DNA of 64,000 bases from NCBI RefSeq assembly GCF_963378095.1, contig NZ_OY726397.1, forward strand, positions 3,906,001-3,970,000, given 5' to 3'. Positions 6,861 through 17,560 of this stretch are shown in pieces. Every line of letters starts with the position of its first letter. Position 1 is the stretch's first letter. Under the pieces are notes generated by a model. The model saw only the letters and a program-made list of their open reading frames with translations, was not told the DNA's origin and searched no databases. The position numbers were made by a program, and so were the translations under genes. Origin of the DNA: Mycolicibacterium sp. MU0053 (GTDB taxonomy: Bacteria; Actinomycetota; Actinomycetes; Mycobacteriales; Mycobacteriaceae).

Positions 6861-8357
6861 TTACCGGTCCAGGCCGAACACTTTCACCGCAGCCGACTTG
6901 CCCTTCAGACCGTGAAATCCCCGGTCGATCAGGGCGATGGGCCGGGAGGCCATCGCGTCCACCGTCTGTTGGGTGACCAGGATCGGATCACCGGTGTCCT
7001 TGGTGAGCTGTTCGACGCGGGCGGCCACGTTGACGGTGTCACCGATCAGGGTGAATTCGAGCTTGCCGGCCCCGCCGATGGTCCCGGCGATCACCAGACC
7101 GGTGTTGATCCCGATGCCGATGCGCAACTGCCCGCCGAATCGCTCGCCTACGAGGCGTTGGATCCGCACCGCGGCGGACACCGCGGCATCGGCATGCCCC
7201 GCAAGATCGTTCGGGGCACCGAAGACCGCCAGCGCGCCGTCGCCGAGGAACTTGTTGACGTGGCCGCCGGCATCGACGACCGCGGGCACCACCATCTCGA
7301 ACAAGGCGTTGAGCCGAGCGACCGTGTCCTCCGCGGTGTTCGCCTCCGCGAACGGAGTGAAATCGCGGATGTCGACGAACATCACCGTCACCTCGCGGCG
7401 CTCACCGGTGAACACGTCGTCACCCTGCTCGAGCAACCGCGCCGCTAAAACCGGATCAACGTAGGTGCCGAACGCTCCCTGAAGTCGTTGCCGCTCGGCC
7501 AGACCCGCCTGCATGCGGTTGAACGACGCCGCCAGCGCTCCCAGATCGTCGTCCTGCACCACCGGCAGTCGTTGGCTGAAATCACCGGCCGCCACCCGCT
7601 CGGTTCCGGCGGCGAGATCGTGAATGGGTTGCAGCAGAGGCGAGTACGCGGCCCAGAGGAACGGCCCGATGACCAGCACCAGGGCGCCACCGATCACCAT
7701 GGGTAGGACCGGGCCGTGGCTGGCGGCGTCCAATATGCCGCCCAGCATCGCGCCCGCGACGGCAAACGCGAACCCCACCGCAAGCATGGCCACGTTGGTC
7801 CACGTGGCGAACGCCGGGTGAGGACGGGGCAGGGCGTCGCCGATATCCGTACCCGAGGCGATCGCGGCTCTGGCGGGACGCAGGGTTTGCTCGGTGTAGC
7901 TGTGCACGGTGATCAGCTGGCCGGCAGTTCCGGCCACGGCGCCCAGGATCGCGTACTGGATGAGCCGCGATCCGCTCGCTCCGGCAATCGTCCCGACAAC
8001 AGCGAAGAGCACCGCTGTCCAGACAAAGGAGACGACGACCCCCCTGGCGATCACTTTCCTGCCAAGGCGGTAGGTGGCGCGCAGTGCGTCCGCTGGGTCG
8101 ACGTCGGTGCCGGCGGCCCACCGCTGGACGAGGCGGGCGTCTGATCCGTCGGGGAACACCAGCAAATACACGTACCCGAGTACGCCGACCACGGTAACGG
8201 CCGCCGCCGCCGCGAAACGATCAGACCTCTCGAAAGCGACGATGCCCATCGCCCAGGCGAGAAGAACCGGGAGCGACAGGGGGATCGTGAGCGCCCAGCA
8301 TGCCCACGAATACCTGGATTTGTAGTGCTCCCACGCCGCTTGCCAAATGCGATCCAT
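6861..8357 (-). CDS. Membrane-bound class III adenylate cyclase with HAMP domain
   Basis: This 498-aa protein has about six transmembrane helices (residues 15-245), a HAMP linker (about 240-295, including IHDLAAGTERVAAGDFSQRL) and a C-terminal class III cyclase domain (about 315-495). Catalytic residues look intact: metal-binding Asp in MFVDIRDFT, the Lys and Asp of NKFLGDGALAVFG, and the Asn-x3-Arg motif in DTVNVAARVE. It should make cyclic AMP at the cytoplasmic face. The architecture matches the mycobacterial Rv1318c/Rv1319c/Rv1320c/Rv3645 group. The start at 8357 has no clear ribosome-binding site and the exact N-terminus is uncertain. It lies in the block between whiB3 and groEL1 that M. 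tuberculosis lacks. Confidence 0.9.
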   Translation of the reverse strand: MDRIWQAAWEHYKSRYSWACWALTIPLSLPVLLAWAMGIVAFERSDRFAAAAAVTVVGVLGYVYLLVFPDGSDARLVQRWAAGTDVDPADALRATYRLGRKVIARGVVVSFVWTAVLFAVVGTIAGASGSRLIQYAILGAVAGTAGQLITVHSYTEQTLRPARAAIASGTDIGDALPRPHPAFATWTNVAMLAVGFAFAVAGAMLGGILDAASHGPVLPMVIGGALVLVIGPFLWAAYSPLLQPIHDLAAGTERVAAGDFSQRLPVVQDDDLGALAASFNRMQAGLAERQRLQGAFGTYVDPVLAARLLEQGDDVFTGERREVTVMFVDIRDFTPFAEANTAEDTVARLNALFEMVVPAVVDAGGHVNKFLGDGALAVFGAPNDLAGHADAAVSAAVRIQRLVGERFGGQLRIGIGINTGLVIAGTIGGAGKLEFTLIGDTVNVAARVEQLTKDTGDPILVTQQTVDAMASRPIALIDRGFHGLKGKSAAVKVFGLDR

Positions 8358-8447
8358 GCCAATAAAGAAACACCCGCCGATGATCAGCCGGGGCGTGTTT
8401 GCTCAACTCCGCGATTCGACGCCTTCGACACCCCTCAGAACCGAAAA

Positions 8448-8475
8448 CACCCCCGACCCAACCGGGCCGGGGGTG
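8448..8475 (-). terminator. Intrinsic terminator of groEL1
   Basis: CACCCCCGACCC and GGGCCGGGGGTG form a 12-bp stem with one mismatch and a 4-nt loop, followed on the minus strand by TTTTCGG. It lies 18 bases after the groEL1 stop and is the expected end of the groES-groEL1 transcript. Confidence 0.8.
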
Positions 8476-8493
8476 CTTCGTCGGAACTACTGA

Positions 8494-10125
<1,632 letters not shown>

Positions 10126-10149
10126 CTACGGGTCAGTCCCACATGACGC

Positions 10150-10196
10150 GTACCGCCCCGGACATCACCCATTGCTGGGGACCTCCGGGGCGGCAC
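10150..10196 (-). other. Hairpin in the groES-groEL1 spacer
   Basis: GTGCCGCCCCGG and CCGGGGCGGTAC (minus strand) can form a 12-bp stem with one G-U pair around a 23-nt loop. No U-tract follows, so it is more likely an RNA-processing or stability element, or a partial attenuator that keeps groES and groEL1 at different levels, than a full terminator. Confidence 0.55.
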
Positions 10197-10205
10197 GCTT
10201 TGTCG

Positions 10206-10508
10206 CTACTTGGAGACGACGGCCAGCACGTCACGGGCGGAGAGGATCAAGTACTCCTCGCCGTTGTACTTGATCTCGGTGCCGCCGTACTTGCTGTAGA
10301 TGACGACGTCACCCTCCGACACGTCCAGGGGAATCCGCTTTTCGCCATCCTCATCCCAGCGGCCGGGGCCAACTGCGACGACGGTGCCTTCCTGCGGCTT
10401 CTCCTTGGCGGTGTCGGGGATGACCAGACCGGATGCGGTCGTGGTCTCAGCCTCGTTGGCCTGAACGAGGATCTTGTCCTCGAGTGGCTTGATGTTCACG
10501 CTCGCCAC
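10206..10508 (-). CDS. groES: 10-kDa co-chaperonin GroES
   Basis: This 100-aa protein is the heptameric lid of the chaperonin. It has the conserved N-terminal strand [12 protein letters not shown], the mobile loop [14 protein letters not shown] (about 17-33) and the roof motif [15 protein letters not shown] near the C-terminus. The GTG start at 10508 follows a GAAGGGG ribosome-binding site by 7 nt. It is the first gene of the groES-groEL1 operon, under a promoter embedded in a CIRCE operator about 100 bases upstream, so heat-shock derepression through HrcA is expected. Confidence 0.98.
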   Translation of the reverse strand: MASVNIKPLEDKILVQANEAETTTASGLVIPDTAKEKPQEGTVVAVGPGRWDEDGEKRIPLDVSEGDVVIYSKYGGTEIKYNGEEYLILSARDVLAVVSK

Positions 10509-10612
10509 GATGGAGCCCCTTCACTCATGTTTCGCTCTTGGTTAGTGGTCGGCATTCGTTCCACTCTCGCGCCGTCGTCGCGGGTGCCGACCCGAGGCGG
10601 TTCGACTGCCGC

Positions 10613-10646
10613 CTAGCACTCTATACACGAGAGTGCTAGCACTCAA
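10613..10646 (-). promoter_or_regulatory. CIRCE operator and groES promoter
   Basis: CTAGCACTC-N9-GAGTGCTAG at 10613-10639 is a perfect CIRCE inverted repeat, the HrcA binding site. The right arm continues into GAGTGCTAGCACTC (10631-10644), adding a third half-site. On the minus strand TTGAGT (10646-10641) and TAGAGT (10623-10618), 17 bp apart, form the promoter; both boxes lie in or next to the operator, so HrcA would block polymerase. Confidence 0.92.
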
Positions 10647-10771
10647 GGTCGGGTGCTGCCTATGGCACAAACTCGCTCCGGGCGAACGGGCAGGAGTCGC
10701 GGGTTATCCACAGTTACGAGTTCATCCACAGTCCACCGCATCGGGTTGGGCGAACGTCAGGAACCACGAAA

Positions 10772-10777
10772 TAGAAT
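10772..10777 (+). promoter_or_regulatory. -10 box of the leaderless DUF222/HNH gene
   Basis: TAGAAT ends exactly 7 nt before the ATG at 10785 and there is no Shine-Dalgarno sequence, which indicates a leaderless mRNA and fixes the start codon. Confidence 0.55.
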
Positions 10778-10784
10778 CGCACAC

Positions 10785-12275
10785 ATGTTCGATGGATCGC
10801 TGCCGGAGCCGCCGGCATTGCCCCGAGCGAACGACGCCGCCCTGGTCGACGCTATCTCGGGGTGGTCCACTGCGGCTTCGGCCGCCGACGGTCGGCGCTT
10901 GGCGGCGATCGCCGAACTGGTGTCGCGGCGCTGCACCGACGAGCATCCCGACTGGGCCTGTGACGACTGGGACGCCACCGCCGCCGAGATCGCCGCCGCG
11001 CTCAACCTCAGCCACGGCCGCGCCTCGGGGCTGATGAATCTGGCGATCACGCTGCGTGACCGCTTTCCCCAAGTGAATGCGCTGCTGCTGGCCGGCGCCA
11101 TCACGGCGTGGACGGCGCAGGTGGTCGCCGACCGCACCTGCCTGGTGTTCGACCCCGACGCGGTGGCCACTCTGGACGCGCGGATCGCGGAACGCGCGGT
11201 GACGTGGGGTCCGCTTTCGGAATACAAGCTGAGCCAGGCCCTGGATGTCTGGGTCGAGCAGATCGACCCCGGCGCGGTGCGCCGAGCCGGGACGAACGCC
11301 CGCAATCGCGACGTCACCCTCGGCGAACCCGACGAGCACAGCGGCACCACCGCCCTGTGGGGACGACTGCTGTCCACCGACGCCGCCCTGCTCGGCAAGC
11401 GCTTGACGGCCATGGCGAACGCGGTCTGCGCCGCCGACCCGCGGACCATGGCGCAACGCCGTGCCGACGCACTGGGGGCGCTTGGCGCGAAGTCCCAGCA
11501 CCTGGCGTGCCTGTGCGGCTCCCCGGAGTGCCCCGCCGGCGCTGATGACGGCCGCGCGAGCAGCGTGGTGGTGCATGTCGTCGCCGAACAATCGGCCGTG
11601 GCGGAACCCGACGGACCAGCAGCGTCCAGCCTGCACGGAGACCACCACCCCAGATCCGAGCCCGCCTCGCGTCCGGCACCGGCGCTACTCGTCGAGGGCC
11701 GCGGCGGCATCGTGCCCGCGCCACTGTTGGCCGAGCTGGTGGCCCGCGGCGCCAAGGTGCGGCCGGTCACCACCCCCGCGCCCGCCCCCGAGCCGCACTA
11801 CCGGCCCTCGGCCAAACTGGCGGAGTTCGTCCGGATCCGCGATTTGACCTGCCGCTTCCCGGGCTGCAACCGCCCGGCGTTCAGCACCGACATCGACCAC
11901 ACCCGCCCGTACCCCGATGGACCGACTCATGCGGGCAACAATGGGTGCTACTGCCGAAAACACCACTTGCTCAAGACATTTTGGCCGGGATGGAGCGATG
12001 AACAACTCGCCGACGGCACCATCCTCATCACGACACCCACCGGTCACACGTACCGGTCCAAACCCGGTGCCGCGCTCCTGTTTCCCAATTGGCCCACCCT
12101 CACACCGGTGCCGTCGGGAGCATCCGCACGCCCGACACCGGACTCGTTCGCCCGCACCCTGATGATGCCCCGGAGAAAGCAGACCCGCGCCCAGGCCCGC
12201 CAGTACCGCATCACCGCCGAACGCGCGCTCAATGACGCCGCCGTCGCCGAACGAAACAAACCCCCGCCGTTTTAG
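10785..12275 (+). CDS. DUF222 / 13E12-repeat family protein with HNH nuclease domain
   Basis: This 496-aa protein has the alpha-helical DUF222 domain (about 10-320) common in multicopy actinobacterial 13E12-family genes, then an HNH domain (about 335-410) with CRFPGCNRPAFSTDIDHTRP, the downstream NNGCYCRKHHLLKTF and paired Cys for zinc. HNH domains are metal-dependent DNA nucleases; the biological role of the family is unknown, though many copies are mobile or associated with repeats. The frame is open further upstream to 10653, but the leaderless promoter supports the ATG at 10785. It ends by overlapping the convergent NTF2-like gene by 4 nt. I see no flanking repeats that would indicate recent mobility. 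Confidence 0.85.
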   Translation: MFDGSLPEPPALPRANDAALVDAISGWSTAASAADGRRLAAIAELVSRRCTDEHPDWACDDWDATAAEIAAALNLSHGRASGLMNLAITLRDRFPQVNALLLAGAITAWTAQVVADRTCLVFDPDAVATLDARIAERAVTWGPLSEYKLSQALDVWVEQIDPGAVRRAGTNARNRDVTLGEPDEHSGTTALWGRLLSTDAALLGKRLTAMANAVCAADPRTMAQRRADALGALGAKSQHLACLCGSPECPAGADDGRASSVVVHVVAEQSAVAEPDGPAASSLHGDHHPRSEPASRPAPALLVEGRGGIVPAPLLAELVARGAKVRPVTTPAPAPEPHYRPSAKLAEFVRIRDLTCRFPGCNRPAFSTDIDHTRPYPDGPTHAGNNGCYCRKHHLLKTFWPGWSDEQLADGTILITTPTGHTYRSKPGAALLFPNWPTLTPVPSGASARPTPDSFARTLMMPRRKQTRAQARQYRITAERALNDAAVAERNKPPPF

Positions 12276-12715
12276 CCGAACCGGCTCGGGTCCATCAGCA
12301 GGTGGTCCGACACGTCGCCGAGCATCTCGATCGTCACGACGCGCTCGGTGAAATACCAGCCGCCCTCATCACGGGCGAAGGTGTCCGCGTAGCGGCCCAC
12401 CGCGATGGGTTGCAACGGCACCGTCTCGGTCTGTTGCACCACACAGAATGTCGATCGAGCGGTCGCGGTGTCGCCGCCGATCTCGACGATCGGGTTGAGG
12501 ACCAGATGCCGGGTCCGGGTGGCGTTGCCGGAATCGGGGAATCGTCGCGTGGTGGCGGCGAACAGCTCCGCAATGTGCTGCGCCCCGGCGACACCCATGA
12601 ACGATCCGCGCCCCAGCAGCGCGCCCACCCCGTCGAAATCCCCGGCATCGATCAGTTCGGCGTAGCGGTACAGCAACTCGCTGATATCCAGCCGGTCGGC
12701 GGTCGCGGCGCTCAC
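12272..12715 (-). CDS. NTF2-like (SnoaL-type) protein downstream of tsaD
   Basis: This 147-aa protein has the cone-shaped NTF2/SnoaL fold pattern: helix [24 protein letters not shown], then beta strands including [25 protein letters not shown] and [12 protein letters not shown]. Members of this superfamily include isomerases, dehydratases and ligand-binding proteins; no catalytic residues can be assigned here. The GTG start at 12715 overlaps the tsaD stop (GTGA), so it is translationally coupled as the last gene of the tsaD operon. A longer reading upstream overlaps tsaD heavily and is unlikely. Confidence 0.75.
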   Translation of the reverse strand: MSAATADRLDISELLYRYAELIDAGDFDGVGALLGRGSFMGVAGAQHIAELFAATTRRFPDSGNATRTRHLVLNPIVEIGGDTATARSTFCVVQQTETVPLQPIAVGRYADTFARDEGGWYFTERVVTIEMLGDVSDHLLMDPSRFG

Positions 12716-13737
12716 GCGACCTGGCTCCGCACGACGGGCAGGCCGGGGTCGCTGGCCACCCCCAGCGGCGACGCCGGCGCCCCCGCCGCGATCAGGTGGG
12801 CGGCGAACGAGGCGATCATCGCGCCGTTGTCGGTGCACAACCGCGGCCGGGGCACCCGCAGCGTCAAACCCGCCGCGGCGCAGCGTTCCTCGGCCAGCTC
12901 GCGCAGCCGGGAGTTCGCCGCCACCCCACCGGCGATGATCAGCGTCGACACCCCGAGGTCGGTGGCCGCCCGCACCGCCTTGCGGGTCAGGACGTCGGCG
13001 ACGGCCTCCTGGAAGCCGGCGGCGACATCGGCGGCAGCAGCCTGGGGGTTCGCCTCCATGTGGCGGGCCACGGCCGTCTTGAGGCCCGAGAAGCTGAACG
13101 CGTACGGATTGTCGCGCGAACCGGTCATGCCACGCGGAAAGACGATCGCCTCCCGGTCCCCGGTTCGCGCCAGATCGTCGAGGACCTTGCCGCCGGGATA
13201 GCCCAGCCCGAGCAGCCGGGCCACCTTGTCGTAGGCCTCGCCGGCCGCGTCGTCGACGGTGCTGCCCAGTTCGATGAGCGGCTCGCCGAGCGACCGCACA
13301 TGCAGCAGATGCGTGTGCCCACCGGAGACCAGCAAGCCGATGCTTTCCGGCAGCGGGCCGTGGTCGAAGACATCGGCGGCCAGATGCCCACCGAGGTGAT
13401 TGACCGCGTAGAACGGCACCTCCCAGGCAGCCGCATAGGCCTTGGCCGCGGCCACTCCCACCAACAGCGCTCCGGCCAGCCCGGGGCCGATCGTCGCGGC
13501 CACCACATCGGGGCGCGCGACACCGGCATTGGCAAGCGCGCGGCGCATGGTGGGCCCCAGCGCCTCGAGGTGCGCCCGGGACGCGATCTCGGGCACCACG
13601 CCCCCGAACCGCGCGTGCTCGTCGACGCTGGAGGCCACCTCGTCGGCGAGCAGCGTCACCGTCCCGTCGGCGTCGAGGCGGGCGATGCCCACACCCGTTT
13701 CATCACAAGAACTTTCGATGGCAAGAATGACGGTCAT
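12712..13737 (-). CDS. tsaD: tRNA N6-adenosine threonylcarbamoyltransferase TsaD
   Basis: This 341-aa ASKHA-fold enzyme transfers the threonylcarbamoyl group to A37 of ANN-decoding tRNAs (t6A), working with TsaB and TsaE, both encoded just upstream. It starts with [15 protein letters not shown] and contains [20 protein letters not shown], the metal-binding VNHLGGHL, the nucleotide-binding [12 protein letters not shown] and the C-terminal [14 protein letters not shown]. Length is normal. It overlaps rimI by 4 nt (ATGA) and the following NTF2-like gene by 4 nt. It was formerly annotated gcp, O-sialoglycoprotein endopeptidase. Confidence 0.97.
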   Translation of the reverse strand: MTVILAIESSCDETGVGIARLDADGTVTLLADEVASSVDEHARFGGVVPEIASRAHLEALGPTMRRALANAGVARPDVVAATIGPGLAGALLVGVAAAKAYAAAWEVPFYAVNHLGGHLAADVFDHGPLPESIGLLVSGGHTHLLHVRSLGEPLIELGSTVDDAAGEAYDKVARLLGLGYPGGKVLDDLARTGDREAIVFPRGMTGSRDNPYAFSFSGLKTAVARHMEANPQAAAADVAAGFQEAVADVLTRKAVRAATDLGVSTLIIAGGVAANSRLRELAEERCAAAGLTLRVPRPRLCTDNGAMIASFAAHLIAAGAPASPLGVASDPGLPVVRSQVA

Positions 13738-14210
13738 CGGTGCTCTCCCGGCTCGAGTCGCATGGTGTAGGCGTCGGCGCCGCTGCCCGGGTAGTAACGC
13801 TTTCGCAAGCCTATGCGCGCGAAACCGGCGCTCTCGTACAGCGATATCGCGGCATCGTTGTCGGTGCGCACCTCCAAGAACACCGGCCCACCGGCGGCGA
13901 AGGCGAGCAGGTCATCGAGGAGCCGGCGGCCGATCCCGCGACCCCGGTACGCGGGCTCGACTCCGACGGTGTGTATCTCGTACTCGAACGGCTCGTCCCG
14001 TCCCAGGCGGGCAATCCCGGCGTAGCCGACCAGGCGGCCCGCCACCCGCGCCGCGACGTAGTGATTGTGCGGAGTGGCCAGGGCATGCCGGAAAGCGCGC
14101 GCCGGCCACGGATCGTCGCCGACGAACAACTCCGACTCCAACTGCGCGCACCGCTCGACATCGGCGCTGCGCAGCGCGTCGATCACCGCGTCGTCGACCT
14201 CGCCGGTCAT
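13734..14210 (-). CDS. rimI: Ribosomal-protein-alanine N-acetyltransferase RimI-like
   Basis: This 158-aa GNAT acetyltransferase has the acetyl-CoA binding motif [15 protein letters not shown] (about 83-97), the upstream EYEIHTVGV strand and the C-terminal [20 protein letters not shown]. RimI acetylates the N-terminal alanine of ribosomal protein S18 in E. coli; mycobacterial RimI has wider N-terminal specificity. It sits between tsaB and tsaD with 4-nt overlaps on both sides, the usual actinobacterial order. Length matches single-domain RimI. Confidence 0.92.
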   Translation of the reverse strand: MTGEVDDAVIDALRSADVERCAQLESELFVGDDPWPARAFRHALATPHNHYVAARVAGRLVGYAGIARLGRDEPFEYEIHTVGVEPAYRGRGIGRRLLDDLLAFAAGGPVFLEVRTDNDAAISLYESAGFARIGLRKRYYPGSGADAYTMRLEPGEHR

Positions 14211-14845
14211 CGCAGCCCCCGCTCGGCCAGCGTCTTGGCATCGGGGCGGCGCAGATACAGCGGCACCAGTGGATCCGGCTCAGCCTCCCAATCGGGCACG
14301 GCGCCAACCAGTGCCAGTGGCGACGGGTATTCCGGGCCGACCACCGGCACGCCGACCTGCGCGGCATGCTCGGGCGATCCCGCGACCGCGGTAAGGCCCG
14401 CCGTGTCCACATCGGCGAGCGCGGCCACCGCCGGTCCCCCGGTCCGCCGACCGTCCCGGTACCGGGCCCAGTACACCTCCCGGCGCCGCGCGTCGGTCAC
14501 CACCAGGACGTCACCGCGGGTCTGTCCCCCGATGCCGTCGAGGCTGCACACGCCGTGCACCGGAATGCCGAGCGCATGCCCGTAGGCGGCGGCGGTGGCC
14601 ATCCCCACCCGCAGACCGGTGAAGGGTCCCGGACCGCAGCCCACCACCACCGCGTCGAGATCACCCATCCGAAGCGCCGCATCAACAAGCGCGCCAAGCA
14701 CATTCGGGGTCAGACATTCGGCGTGCGCGCGGGGATCCCGGGTCACCCGCTCGGCCAGCAGCTCACCCGGCCCCGCGCCGCGCCGAACGACGGCAGCGGT
14801 GACGGCGGGCGTCGCGGTGTCGATGACCAGCACCACGGCGGTCAT
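14207..14845 (-). CDS. tsaB: tRNA threonylcarbamoyladenosine biosynthesis protein TsaB
   Basis: This 212-aa ASKHA-fold protein is a paralogue of TsaD that lacks its metal site and scaffolds the TsaB-TsaD-TsaE complex for t6A formation. It begins VVLVIDTATPAVTAAVV and has VVVGCGPGPFTGLRVGMATA (about 68-87), the family signature. The ATG at 14845 overlaps the tsaE stop by 4 nt, which favours it over an in-frame ATG at 14863. It overlaps rimI by 4 nt downstream. Confidence 0.93.
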   Translation of the reverse strand: MTAVVLVIDTATPAVTAAVVRRGAGPGELLAERVTRDPRAHAECLTPNVLGALVDAALRMGDLDAVVVGCGPGPFTGLRVGMATAAAYGHALGIPVHGVCSLDGIGGQTRGDVLVVTDARRREVYWARYRDGRRTGGPAVAALADVDTAGLTAVAGSPEHAAQVGVPVVGPEYPSPLALVGAVPDWEAEPDPLVPLYLRRPDAKTLAERGLR

Positions 14846-15318
14846 GATCCGCTCCACGCCCACGTCGCGGTGCGCACCTCGGAATCGGCGGCCCGCTCGA
14901 GCCGAATGTCGAGGTGTCGCTCCGACAATCGCTCGGCCAGGCCCTCACCCCATTCGACCACCACCACCGCATCCTCGAGGTCGGTATCAAGATCCAGCGA
15001 GTCCAACTCGGCCAGCAGATCCGCCGCCGCGTGGTCGAGCAGCCGGTAGACGTCCACATGCACCAGCGCCGGTGCCCCGGCCTGCCGGGCCCGGTGCAGT
15101 CTGGCCAGCACGAACGTCGGGGAGGTGACCGGGCCGTCGACATCCATCGCCGCGGCAATTCCCTTGGCCAGCACTGTCTTTCCGGCGCCCAGCGGGCCTG
15201 AGAGCACCACCACGTCACCGGCTCGCAGCTGCGCACCCAGGCGTCGTCCCAGCGCCACGGTGTCCTCAGCGGTGTCCAGCGTGGCCACGCCGGTGCCCGG
15301 TCGTCGCTCGTCAGCCAC
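14842..15318 (-). CDS. tsaE: tRNA threonylcarbamoyladenosine biosynthesis ATPase TsaE
   Basis: This 158-aa P-loop protein supplies the ATPase needed for turnover of the t6A complex. The Walker A is GPLGAGKTVLAKG (about 41-53), followed by SPTFVLARLH (switch region) and HVDVYRL, and it ends with VVVEWGEGLAERL (Walker B-like part). The GTG start at 15318 overlaps the preceding hydrolase gene by 8 nt. With tsaB, rimI and tsaD downstream it completes a t6A operon. Confidence 0.94.
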   Translation of the reverse strand: MADERRPGTGVATLDTAEDTVALGRRLGAQLRAGDVVVLSGPLGAGKTVLAKGIAAAMDVDGPVTSPTFVLARLHRARQAGAPALVHVDVYRLLDHAAADLLAELDSLDLDTDLEDAVVVVEWGEGLAERLSERHLDIRLERAADSEVRTATWAWSGS

Positions 15319-16396
15319 GGGAGCGGGTCCGTTCCCGCAGCCGGCGGGTCATCGCCACCAGCTTGTTGGGGGTGGCCCGGTCGACCAGCCGCGCCAGGGC
15401 ATCGTTGATCACCGCCGGCTCCTCCAGCTGGACCAGGTGGCCGGCGTCCCCGATGACCAGTAGCTCCGACTTCCCCAGCACGGCCGCCATCTCCGCGGCG
15501 TGTTCCGTTGTGGTCAGCACATCGGCGGAGCCGCAGACGACCAGCGTGGGCAGCCCGGCCAGTGCGGTCAACCCGTCGGCCTCGTCGTGGGTGCCGAGCG
15601 CGTGCAGGAAACCGACCATGGTCTTGACCGGGGTGTCGTGGATCATCTGCTCGGCGTAGCGGGCCACCGTCGGGCTGACCCCGTCGTCGCCGAACGAGGC
15701 CGCCTGCAGGATCGGGGCCAGCACCGTGCGCACCGCGCCGCGGCCGCGGTGCAACAGGTTGGGGGCGTAGCGGGTGGCGAAGCGCGCCATCTCCAAGGCC
15801 GGGTTCTGCAGGATCTCCCCGACTGGAGAACGCGAAAGTCCTTCGGCCGCCGACGAAATGATCGCAGCACCGACGATGTGGGTACCGTACTGCTCGGGGA
15901 ACTGACGCGCATGGGACAGCACCGTCATGCCGCCCATCGAATGCCCGATCAGAACCACCGACCCGCGGGGCGCCAGCAGGGTGAGCACGGTCTCGAGGTC
16001 CCGACCGAGCTGCTCGACGGTGTAGGTCTTGTACGACGCCACCCCGGACCGGCCGTGGCCGCGCTGGTCGTAGAACACCATGCGGACGTGATCGCCCCAC
16101 ACCGGCGCCAGGTCGCGCCGCTGGAAGTAGAACGAGCCCATGCCCATGCAGAAGCCGTGGACGAACACCACCGTCACCTCGGCGTCGGCCGGACCCACCT
16201 CCCGCACCGCGAGGTCGACGCCGTCCGGGGTGGTCACCACGCTGCTGCGGTCGGTGTCGAAGATGTCGAAATCCTCGCCCGCATAAGGGTCTTCACGCGG
16301 GTTTCGGCGCGTCAGGGAGCGCGCGGTGGACGCCCCGGCCACGGTGCCGACCGCCCCGAGTCCGGCCACTCCGGCCAACCACCGCCGGGCGCTCAC
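15311..16396 (-). CDS. Alpha/beta hydrolase between alr and tsaE
   Basis: This 361-aa protein has an N-terminal hydrophobic segment (about 5-25, [18 protein letters not shown]) that may be an uncleaved anchor, then an alpha/beta hydrolase fold (about 60-345). The oxyanion region [12 protein letters not shown], the nucleophile elbow GHSMGGMT and the late catalytic His in [10 protein letters not shown] are present. Substrate is unknown; homologues at this locus in mycobacteria are annotated as hydrolases or lipases. The GTG start overlaps the alr stop by 4 nt (GTGA) and the gene overlaps tsaE by 8 nt, so it belongs to the alr-tsaE-tsaB-rimI-tsaD operon. Confidence 0.85.
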   Translation of the reverse strand: MSARRWLAGVAGLGAVGTVAGASTARSLTRRNPREDPYAGEDFDIFDTDRSSVVTTPDGVDLAVREVGPADAEVTVVFVHGFCMGMGSFYFQRRDLAPVWGDHVRMVFYDQRGHGRSGVASYKTYTVEQLGRDLETVLTLLAPRGSVVLIGHSMGGMTVLSHARQFPEQYGTHIVGAAIISSAAEGLSRSPVGEILQNPALEMARFATRYAPNLLHRGRGAVRTVLAPILQAASFGDDGVSPTVARYAEQMIHDTPVKTMVGFLHALGTHDEADGLTALAGLPTLVVCGSADVLTTTEHAAEMAAVLGKSELLVIGDAGHLVQLEEPAVINDALARLVDRATPNKLVAMTRRLRERTRSRG

Positions 16397-17523
16397 GCCG
16401 CACCACCGCCGGTGTAGACGCGAGTGACCCGGCCGCGGGGGCTGGTCACCACCTCGTAGTGGATGGTGCCCAGCAGCTCGGCCCAGTCCGCCGCGGTCGA
16501 CTCTCCTCGAGCGCCCGGCCCGAACAGGACGGCCTCGTCACCCTCCACCACGTCCGTGGCGCCGGGGCCGAGGTCGACGACGAACTGATCCATGCAGATC
16601 CGGCCGATGTTGGGCCGCCGCCGCCCGTGGATGGTGACCTCGAATCGTCCGCTTAGCGTCCGGAACACCCCGTCGGCGTAGCCCAGCGGAATCAGCGCCA
16701 CCGTGGTGTCGCGGTCGGCGATCCAGGTGTGCCCGTAGGACACGCCGGCACCGGCCCGCACCGCCTTGACCATCGCGACCGGAGCCGTCAGCGTCATCGC
16801 CGGGATCAGGCCGGCGTCGCCGTGCTCGGGCACCGGGTTCAGGCCGTAGGCGGCGATGCCGGGACGGACCATGTCGAACGCCAGATCGGGTCGGGTCAGG
16901 GTGGCCGGCGAGTTGGCCAGATGCGCCACCTCGAAGATGACCCCGTCCCGGCGGGCCAACGCGATCAGGTCGGTGAAGCACTTGGCCTGCAGATCGTTGG
17001 TGGGATGCGCGGGCTCGTCGGCGCACGCCAGATGGGACATGATGCCGCGGCTGTGCAGTGCCCCCTCGGCGACGCCGCGACCGAGCGCCGCAACCAGGTC
17101 GGGGAAATCGGCGGCCGCCACGCCGTTGCGGTTGAGCCCGGTGTCCACCTTGACCGTCACCGACGCCGTGGTGTTCTCCTGCCGGGCGGCGGCCAGCACG
17201 TCGTCGAGCTGGCGCAGCGAGGACACCCCGAGCTGGACATTCGCGCGCAGGGCGGCCGCGAAGTCGGTGCCCGGCGGGTGCAGCCACGCCAGCACCGGGG
17301 CCGTGACGCCCCCGCCGCGCAGGCCCAGCGCCTCCTCGATCGTCGCGACCCCGAGTTCGGCCGCCCCTGCGGCTATCGCGGCGCGCGCCACCGGGGCGGC
17401 ACCGTGTCCATAGCCGTCTGCCTTGACAACGACCATCACCTGGGCCGAGTGCGCGCATTCACGCAGCGTGCCGACGTTGTGCGCGATCGCGCCCAGGTCG
17501 ACGACGGCGGCGGGTCGGTTCAT
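16393..17523 (-). CDS. alr: Alanine racemase
   Basis: This 376-aa PLP enzyme interconverts L- and D-alanine for peptidoglycan. The PLP lysine is in [12 protein letters not shown] (about 34-45); the catalytic tyrosine of the other subunit is in GVSYGHTW (about 265), and the C-terminal domain has [14 protein letters not shown]. The ATG at 17523 gives [16 protein letters not shown], aligning with other racemases, whereas the longer open frame runs into gadB. It is the target of D-cycloserine. It heads the overlapping run into the hydrolase and tsaE. Confidence 0.97.
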   Translation of the reverse strand: MNRPAAVVDLGAIAHNVGTLRECAHSAQVMVVVKADGYGHGAAPVARAAIAAGAAELGVATIEEALGLRGGGVTAPVLAWLHPPGTDFAAALRANVQLGVSSLRQLDDVLAAARQENTTASVTVKVDTGLNRNGVAAADFPDLVAALGRGVAEGALHSRGIMSHLACADEPAHPTNDLQAKCFTDLIALARRDGVIFEVAHLANSPATLTRPDLAFDMVRPGIAAYGLNPVPEHGDAGLIPAMTLTAPVAMVKAVRAGAGVSYGHTWIADRDTTVALIPLGYADGVFRTLSGRFEVTIHGRRRPNIGRICMDQFVVDLGPGATDVVEGDEAVLFGPGARGESTAADWAELLGTIHYEVVTSPRGRVTRVYTGGGAA

Positions 17524-17560
17524 GTTGTGATCACCGTCGTCGATTGTCCCAGGCGCGCAC

